Positions 18,465-24,384 of a stretch of 24,384 nt of DNA are shown piece after piece. The translations under genes were made by a program, and so were the position numbers. How positions within the stretch are numbered: the first letter of the stretch is position 1; the number at the start of each line of letters is the position of its first letter. This stretch comes from Stentor coeruleus. Taxonomy: Eukaryota; Ciliophora; Heterotrichea; Heterotrichida; Stentoridae. The notes under the pieces are model-generated. The model made no database searches, had not been told where the DNA came from, and saw only the letters and a list, made by a program, of their open reading frames with translations. The stretch spans positions 1 to 24,384 of the forward strand of contig MPUH01001091.1 in the NCBI GenBank assembly GCA_001970955.1. Reading direction: 5' to 3'.

Positions 18465-19661
18465 ATGGACAACTCAATCACATATGATAGGTTTTTCTAC
18501 CAATTATCCCAAGAAAATTATGAAATATGCTATGGTATTCTAAACGACAATAACAGTATTTCTCGAATTGAAAGCCATATACTAAATTCAGTGATTTATA
18601 TTGACATGCTTTATTACACTTTTACACAGACTTCAATTGACGATGAAATCTGCATAAATCTAATGAAAGAGTTATTAGATGAGTTAAAAAATAGCATATT
18701 AGTATCAGACAATCCTATTTTCTTCGAATTACAATCTATAATCGAAGTTAAAATCAATCAGTTTATGATATACAAAGAACTTATAGGAGCTGACTATAGC
18801 ATTTCTTTAGATCTTAATAGAAGATTTGAAACTTTGCTTCGAAAACTTTCACCCTTACAAAATTATGAACTTTTACCATACAAAGAAAACCTTGTATGTC
18901 AAATTACATCTCTTCAGAACTTAGTTTTAGCTTTCAAGTCTTTATCAACATTTAATTATATGGGCACAATTCTTGCTTTAACACAAGCCCATTCCAATAT
19001 CCAACAATGGGAAAAAGTTTTTATCCATAAAAAATACAGCCCAATGGACCCTAACAATTCAAAAGTTAACAATAATGAATTACACAAATACTTATTAAAA
19101 GTCCTTCATTGTCTTATCGCAAAAGCAACTCTATACTTCCAAGCAAATCTTTCTAGTATCCACAATATTGAAATTTTAGAATTTGGTGATGAGTATATAA
19201 CAAGGTAACAATTAAATAGTCGTAGGGTCTGCACAAAATGTGCTGAATTAAAAATACATTATCTTGCCCTTATGCTTGATACAAAAGATCTTCAAGCATA
19301 TAAAAATTTTAAAGAAGGTGGGTATAAATGCTTAAGACAACCTTTAAATGTTCCACTTCCTGAAGATAAGTTTTTATCTGTTTATGAAAACAAATGGAGA
19401 CCTGAAGAATTACCTTCAGCGACAAAAAATGCTTTGATCAGCACTTTAGAAGGGGAATTTTCTGACTTACAATTAGGAAAACCTAATGCTTTGAGTGTCC
19501 AGGAAAATAATTTAGATGTCCATTTTCATTTGGCTAAAGTGGATTCATCAGTTTATTTAGTATCTGCTCATGCTTATGCTGTTAGAAGACCCAAAAATGA
19601 AAAAAATGAAATCACAGAATTCATAAATAGTTTAGCTTCACAAATAAAAGTTTTTGGATAG
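18465..19661 (+). CDS. KICS2 (C12orf66)-like protein, two exons
   Basis: Exons 18465-19204 and 19220-19661 join across a 15-nt intron into a 393-residue protein ending with TAG. It resembles animal KICS2 (C12orf66, DUF2003), a subunit of KICSTOR, which recruits GATOR1 to lysosomes and links nutrient supply to mTORC1. Supporting segments, from memory of the human protein, are an N-terminal FFxxL...Y start, ALTQAHSNIQQWEKVF in the middle (human has an AHxxLQxWxxxF pattern), LLKVLHCLIAKATLYF (human LxxLxLAKxSFYF-like), and a C-terminal stretch around EFINSLASQIKVF. Length is a little below the human protein. Exon 2 continues the frame for 18 codons before its first internal Met, and the domain match runs across the junction. 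The homology is probable, not proven; a KICSTOR complex here is inference. Confidence 0.72.
19205..19219 (+). other. 15-nt intron in the KICS2-like gene
   Basis: The sequence is GTAACAATTAAATAG, with A at position 10. It follows the second base of codon 247. The unspliced frame stops at once with TAA; splicing restores an open frame to 19661. Confidence 0.88.
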
Positions 19662-20401
19662 AATGAGTTAATGATTATTTAGGATGAATTTTTATTTATA
19701 ATGTAAATTGTGGTCTTAAGAAAAATATAAAGAGAATTATTAATGACAATAAATCAGAATTTTGAATTAATATAAATAATTTTCTTAGAGAGTCATAGAG
19801 TTATACCAGATTTTATTTTATGCTGAGGAATCAACTTGAGTATATTATCTAATTTCTTCTCTTGAAAAAGTATTTTAATCTTAACTAGTTTAGCCATTCA
19901 TTGTGTATAAAGTTATTATTTTTATATGAATCCATGCTTTCCGATATTTATCATTTATTCCACTTATTTTCATTGTTCTGTTTTCCCCATTTTTAAAGAC
20001 CAAACACCTTCATCTGACTTGATCTTTCTCTTCTTCTCTGAATTTCACTATTTTCTCTTTATGATTAATCAAGCTCCTCAGTTCAAAATTACTAACCTAT
20101 CTCTGGATTCATATACAAGAATTTAAAAAAAATTATGGGGCTTTATAAAATCTTGTTTGAACCTTTTGGCTAAGGAAAGAAGTTATTCACAAATTACATC
20201 TGAATTTTAAGTCATTTTATAAAAATCAATATTTTTTCTCAGCTATTAAAATATTTCCTATTTGAGGTAAGTTGAACTGCAATGGGCATAAAAATATCAA
20301 CTAATCAAAACTAAATATTTATGCGAGTATCTATTATAAAAGCATAACAATATAGTAAGATTACCTAAGCAAACATAAATAATATATTTATAGTAGTTTT
20401 T
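19662..20401. other. Intergenic region with an orphan C-rich block
   Basis: The first 260 bp is G-rich and C-poor, as expected 3' of the KICS2-like gene. From about 19930 to 20110 the + strand is C- and T-rich with few G, like a 5' flank, but the next supported start is at 20402. A 66-codon open stretch (19926-20126) covers the block; it has no recognisable domain and looks like composition rather than a gene. Confidence 0.45.
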
Positions 20402-21427
20402 ATGGTAAACATTTTGATTTTGATGACTCTTTTTGTAAAAGTATTGACTAAGTGCTCAGTATGCAACTTAGGCGGTAGTTTATGGTCATAGTATGTTTTA
20501 TAAAGTAACTCAACATCTGATTTATATTGCCCATATACTTCTGTATGCAGTAACGGATGTTTCAAGTGTTCTAATGATAATACTCAAGGTCAATGTATTG
20601 ATACAAGTATAGTGATGAATTGTATCAGTAATGCTGTATGTTTAATATAGAGAATATGTACTTCATCATATTATTCAGCTGCTTCAGGAAATTTGAATAT
20701 TGAAATACCATTAGAAGTTTTATGTTATTGGCAGCTAGACTTAAGAATTTTTAACAAAAATACTGATTTTGTTGAGATTTCAATATCAGATTCAACTATA
20801 TCAGTAAGTTTTATTCAGGGAAACGACATGATATTTGTTATTGTATATAGCATCCCTTATACAGATGGAATACCAAAACTTAGAGATTACATAGGATCAT
20901 TATACACTCTAAATAGATCATACATAAAACTACAAGGAAACTATATAGTCATAGCATATTGGCAAAACTCAGCAAATCAAGCATCATTTTCATTAGAATG
21001 GGCTATTCAAAATTCAGGTAGTGATTCAATAAAAATTTATCTAATTGTCGGGATTTTTGTTCCATGTTTTGTCCTTTGCTGCTGTGTTTTATGCTTATAT
21101 AGTTATTATAGAAGAAAAATATCAAGAAGGGCTCAGGTTCAAGTATCTTATCAAGTAATGAATCGTACTGAACAAATAAATGATTCTTATATAGAACAAC
21201 AATTACCTACAAAGTATTTTCTTTTACAAGAAAAAGTTATTTGTCCAATATGCTTTGATAAGTAATACCTATGAAGTTTAGTCTTAGGAGATCAAATTAG
21301 AGAAACTGATTGCAAACATAGCTTTCATGCTGATTGTATTGATGAATGGATTGAATCTAAACCTTCACAATATGTTTGCCCTGTATGCAAAGCTAGGCTT
21401 TTTGATATTGAACAAGAAGTTAAGTAA
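20402..21427 (+). CDS. Transmembrane RING-H2 ubiquitin ligase, four exons
   Basis: Exons 20402-20490, 20506-20635, 20651-21261 and 21277-21427 join across three 15-nt introns into 326 residues. The N-terminus (MVNILILMTLFVKVLT) is a likely signal peptide. A Cys-rich stretch follows to about residue 77, then an ectodomain that looks beta-rich, one membrane helix at about 202-225 followed by YYRRK, and a cytosolic RING-H2 finger with C271, C274, C289, H291, H294, C297, C311 and C314. The spacing C-x2-C-x14-C-x-H-x2-H-x2-C-x13-C-x2-C is canonical. Such proteins are E3 ligases of endomembranes or the cell surface that ubiquitinate membrane cargo. Met1 is the first ATG after an upstream in-frame TAA; a second Met at residue 8 is possible. 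The ectodomain is not a family I recognise. It ends with TAA. Confidence 0.85.
20491..20505 (+). other. 15-nt intron 1 of the RING-H2 gene
   Basis: The sequence is GTATGTTTTATAAAG, with A at position 10 and AAG at the 3' end. It splits a Tyr codon after its second base and contains an in-frame TAA. Removing it joins the signal-peptide exon to the Cys-rich ectodomain. Confidence 0.75.
20636..20650 (+). other. 15-nt intron 2 of the RING-H2 gene
   Basis: The sequence is GTATGTTTAATATAG, phase 0, with A at position 10 and an in-frame TAG. Removing it extends the main frame upstream through the Cys-rich segment. Confidence 0.82.
21262..21276 (+). other. 15-nt intron 3 of the RING-H2 gene
   Basis: The sequence is GTAATACCTATGAAG, with A at position 10. 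Its removal turns a truncated CPICFDK end into a complete RING-H2 finger. A 20-nt alternative ending at the next TAG (21281) gives a stop within a few codons, so the 15-nt form is preferred. Confidence 0.88.
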
Positions 21428-22955
21428 TTTTGTTTTAAATTGAATCAAATATATAAAAATATTGCGTTTATGAATTNTTGAATCAAATATATAAAAATAT
21501 TGCGTTTATGAATTTTATGAGTTTAGGTTTTATTAAAGTAAATTTTTTTTAGGTAAAATAATAAAATTTAGAGAAATTAGAAAAAATAATATGTTAAACT
21601 GAATCGGTTTAATAAATAGATAGAGTTATGGATATTGAAGGCTTATTTTTGATTAGAATCTATTTTTTGTTATCTTGTGGAAAAACAGGCACTTTATGAT
21701 AAGACATTGCCCAAATGTAGAAGAAATATGAGTTTAAGTTTGGATATAAAAATGTTTTATATTATAATAAAATTACACATATAATTTTTTGATTATATCA
21801 AGGAGAAACAACAAAATTTATAGTAAATACTTGTTATACATAATGAAATTTTAAAATTGAAGCACTTCTTCTAATAATTTTCCATATTTAGCAGTACACA
21901 ATTTTTATTTGCTTAAACATTTGCAATTGAAAATAAATATTACAATGTGATATGGAAGATTTATATTAGAATTGTATTTCAATCCTAATAACGATTAGTT
22001 AACTTTTCTTTTATGTATAATGATATATATATATAACCAAATACATGCTATAGAGTATTTTTAAAGGTTTATTAGTTGAATTATAATACAAAATTCAAAG
22101 TTTAGATTCTAATTTATTGAATTGTTAAATTGAAAACTATGATTCAAAGATATAATATTTAAACTCAAAGAAAGTCTTAAATAATTCTTGAACTACTTGA
22201 ATTTTTAAATTTTTGATGCTCTTTTTGTCTGAAGTTTAGTTAGAAAATATTAAAAAAATTTAAGGTAATAATTCGCTTGAGATTTAAGAATAGAAATTTT
22301 ACAATAGCAAGTATAAACTATATGAGTATTATTTGTATATTCGTGAAGTTTTTGATTATTATATATTTATTATGAAGCATACAAATTTATTATTTGCATC
22401 AAGTATTAAACCATAAGACTACTTTAGTATTTTTAACTTTTTTAATCTAAAGCTATCAAACTTAATATTTTTAGCAAATTATTGTAGGAATTCGAAAATT
22501 TTATCACATTCTAAAGTATATCCATTTTTCACTGACTTCAAAAAATGAACAGTAAACAAAATATTTTACTATTTTTCATGTAAACATTCTTAGGAGTTTC
22601 CAAAAAATCTGTATAAATTTACCATTGCGAACTTTATGGAAATAAAATTCTAATCACAATGATTAATATTAAACTAATCAATTATTTAATAGTTTATTAG
22701 ATTATTTGTATATTTGTATATTCTTCCTTTTTCTATGTAATAAGATTCTCCTTTTCTGTTCTTGCTCAAATTATAGTATTGAAAGACTTGCAAAAAATGG
22801 TATTAGGTGAAACTTTTATATATAAACAAAAATGATTTATAGGAATAAAGGATACGAGAAATATCTAAGATATAAATGCATAGAGTCATAAAGTCTCTCA
22901 GTCATAGCCTTCAAAAGTTTAAAGTTTTCATATTTAGTTTAATATAATTATTAGT
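21428..22955. other. Intergenic region of 1.5 kb with an assembly seam
   Basis: No supported gene lies here. It is very AT-rich and holds the 37-bp duplication around N 21477 and a short TA run near 22024-22035. An open stretch of about 43 codons near 21653-21783 has a few coding-like codons but no start, no domain and no good length. It may be a gene remnant or chance. Confidence 0.45.
21440..21514. repeat. Direct 37-bp duplication around a single N (assembly seam)
   Basis: Positions 21440-21476 are repeated exactly at 21478-21514, separated by one N at 21477. It lies 13 bp after the RING gene stop. The form is the same as at 2996 and 9268. Confidence 0.85.
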
Positions 22956-23252
22956 TTAAAAGTAAACTTCTTCGTGTTTTTTCCTATGAAGAGACAAGTG
23001 ACTGTAATGTCTAAATTTTTTCTGGCAAGTATGACATTTGTGAGGTTTTAAACCTAGATGCTTATTCATATGCTCATCTAAAACTTGCTGTGATGACAAT
23101 GACTTATTGCAGATGTCACATATGAAGAACTTTAAATCTAAGTGAGCCATTTCTACATGCTTTTTAAGATTGAACTTTGATTTATATTCTTTTTGGCAGT
23201 TCGAAACTGGACAGCAGTAATAAATTTCAACAAATTTGGATTGCTTTACCAT
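22956..23252 (-). CDS. Small protein with three C2H2 zinc fingers
   Basis: The 98-residue protein is almost entirely three C2H2 fingers. Their ligands are C14, C19, H32 and H37; C45, C48, H61 and H65; and C73, C76, H89 and H93. Spacing between Cys and His is 12 residues in all three. The linker before finger 3 (LGLKPHK) resembles the TGEKP-type linker of DNA-binding fingers, so nucleic-acid binding is likely. No effector domain is present. An in-frame TAA lies two codons upstream of the ATG and the gene ends with TAA, so it is closed on both sides. Unlike most genes here its 5' flank is not C-rich on the coding strand, so it may be weakly expressed, part of a larger spliced gene, or a remnant. 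Fingers are certain; the gene boundaries are less so. Confidence 0.72.
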   Translation of the reverse strand: MVKQSKFVEIYYCCPVSNCQKEYKSKFNLKKHVEMAHLDLKFFICDICNKSLSSQQVLDEHMNKHLGLKPHKCHTCQKKFRHYSHLSLHRKKHEEVYF

Positions 23253-24384
23253 TTTTTATATCTAGTTATAGCCATACTAATTATGCCTAAAATTATTCTA
23301 ATAAAACTTATAAAATTTAAAAGTCTAAAAAAATATATCCAAAATAATCAGCATCAAATCCACCTTAAGTCTTATAAAAAATATTCAAGCATGATACTAT
23401 TATCAAGAATATGGAAAAAGTTGATTATCAATAGTTATACAGCATTTATATATAATATCAAGATTAATATATTTATAGCATTGTATGAAGAATTAGCAAA
23501 ATAATTCATGAGGGATAGTTTATTAAGGTTTTTAATCTTACAAGTTATAAATTATTACTAACTAAGCAACTGGAAAGGTAGGAAATATTACTATTAAGGT
23601 TTTAGAACTTAATTTTGTACCTTGAGCAAGAGATGATTCAAAAAAAATTAAATTCATTGTTTATAGAAAAGCTTATAAAAAACTAATTTAAAATGCAAAA
23701 ATCCTAAAGTAAATTGGTATTTTAAATCATTTGAAATTAAAGTTGTAAAAAATAAGATTAATATTATTTATAGAATATAATTAACCAAGTAAGATAAAGA
23801 AAAGAATTATAAGATATTAAAAGTTCTAAGAAGTCATATTTGTCATATAAACTAATATAGCAGTCCTATGATAAAATATTATTTTTATATCAATTTACTT
23901 CACTTATTTAGATGAAAATTCAATGATATTTCATAGATTTTTGTTTAAAATCAATCTTGGATAATATTTTCAACAATTAAAATTATGTAAGATTTTATAT
24001 GCTTTAAATTACTTTTTGATTTATTACAAAGTGCAATTTTTAAAACTTTTAAATAAGAAAAACTATATTCTATAATCAAGCCAAATAATCTAATAATATG
24101 AAAACTATCAACTAAAAAGCATGTATTTTTGAATAAAACTTGGGTTATTTTTTATTACGATATTTGAAGTTTAATATACAATTCTATATGAAAATTATAA
24201 AGAGTATAATCTAAAAAGTAACAAATAAGTAGATTATTATTGAAAACTCAAGGGAGAGTATTATCAAGTTTATTATTACTAAAAAAATATTTTAATACAA
24301 ATATATTCTAAAATAAAAAAACCCTAGTTATCATGCTAAATTGTTTTATTTCTTTTAAAATAAACTTTGAACTTTGAACTTTGA
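23253..24384. other. Right-end region without a supported gene
   Basis: The stretch is very AT-rich. An open frame on the + strand with an ATG at 23283 runs to 23504 (about 73 codons, Lys/Ile/Tyr-rich), but its residues mirror base composition and no domain is visible. I see no RNA gene. The window ends in a short heptamer repeat. Confidence 0.45.
24363..24384 (+). repeat. Heptamer repeat AACTTTG at the window end
   Basis: Three full units of AACTTTG and one extra base fill the last 22 nt. The array runs off the window edge, so its true length is unknown. It is not C3-4A-type and so does not look like a ciliate telomere. Confidence 0.8.

Noticed and set aside
20365..20565. A 66-codon minus-strand frame
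   Set aside because: It is antisense to exons 1 and 2 of the RING-H2 gene, whose spliced frame is better supported.
21262..21281. A 20-nt intron ending in TAG at the RING gene
   Set aside because: It shifts the frame and gives a stop after a few codons, whereas the 15-nt form yields a complete RING-H2.
21653..21783. A possible gene fragment with a few coding-like codons
   Set aside because: It has no start, about 43 codons, and no recognisable similarity; chance or remnant cannot be told apart.
23193..23504. A 103-codon plus-strand frame rich in Ile, Lys and Tyr
   Set aside because: It overlaps the zinc-finger start on the other strand, has no domain, and its residues follow the local AT-rich composition.
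24363..24384. A telomere at the window end
   Set aside because: AACTTTG units are not the C-rich type seen at ciliate telomeres, and only three units are visible.
1..24384. tRNA or other structured RNA genes in the intergenic regions
   Set aside because: No GC-rich cloverleaf arm or T-loop-like GTTCGANTC sequence in proper context was seen by eye; a covariance search would be decisive.

Overview
The window looks like macronuclear DNA of a heterotrich ciliate, most like Stentor. It is very AT-rich, its genes are compact and mostly intronless, and five introns are exactly 15 nt long with GT...AG ends and an A at position 10. Introns of 15-16 nt are known from Stentor and Blepharisma. Conserved proteins run full length in the standard code with TGG for Trp, which fits Stentor better than Blepharisma, where TGA is read as Trp. 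The species call is inference.

I support thirteen protein-coding genes. Left part: a LITAF-domain protein with PPxY motifs (+), a cAMP-receptor-like seven-helix receptor (-), a Spinster-type MFS transporter (-, two exons), an unrecognised membrane-anchored protein (-) and ribosomal protein uL29/RPL35 (+). Middle: an arrestin-fold protein (+), a calcium-dependent protein kinase (+), a Dbp10/DDX54 DEAD-box helicase (-), a coiled-coil protein (+) and eIF3 subunit d (-). Right part: a KICS2 (C12orf66)-like protein (+, two exons), a transmembrane RING-H2 ubiquitin ligase (+, four exons) and a small three-finger C2H2 protein (-). No tRNA, rRNA, CRISPR array or transposon was recognised.

Three gene models depend on the 15-nt introns, each of which interrupts the reading frame with a stop. 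Splicing gives the transporter a 74-residue tail, joins the KICS2 halves, and gives the RING protein its signal peptide, Cys-rich ectodomain and a complete RING-H2 finger.

Intergenic DNA has a strong strand polarity. On the coding strand, 5' flanks are C-rich and nearly G-free, while 3' flanks are G-rich and C-poor. The skew flips inside divergent and convergent intergenic regions and so acts as a map of transcription direction.

Three single Ns (2996, 9268, 21477) each sit between perfect direct copies of 62, 38 and 37 bp. These look like assembly seams where overlapping contig ends were not merged. A 43-bp tandem duplication without an N lies at 15709-15794.

The genes are not an operon. 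Several (LITAF/PPxY, arrestin fold, Spinster, KICS2, transmembrane RING) belong to families that act on endosomes or lysosomes, and others serve signalling (receptor, CDPK) or ribosome production and translation (RPL35, DDX54, eIF3d). I found no clear multi-gene novel system; the most interesting signals are the micro-introns, the flank polarity and the KICS2-like gene.
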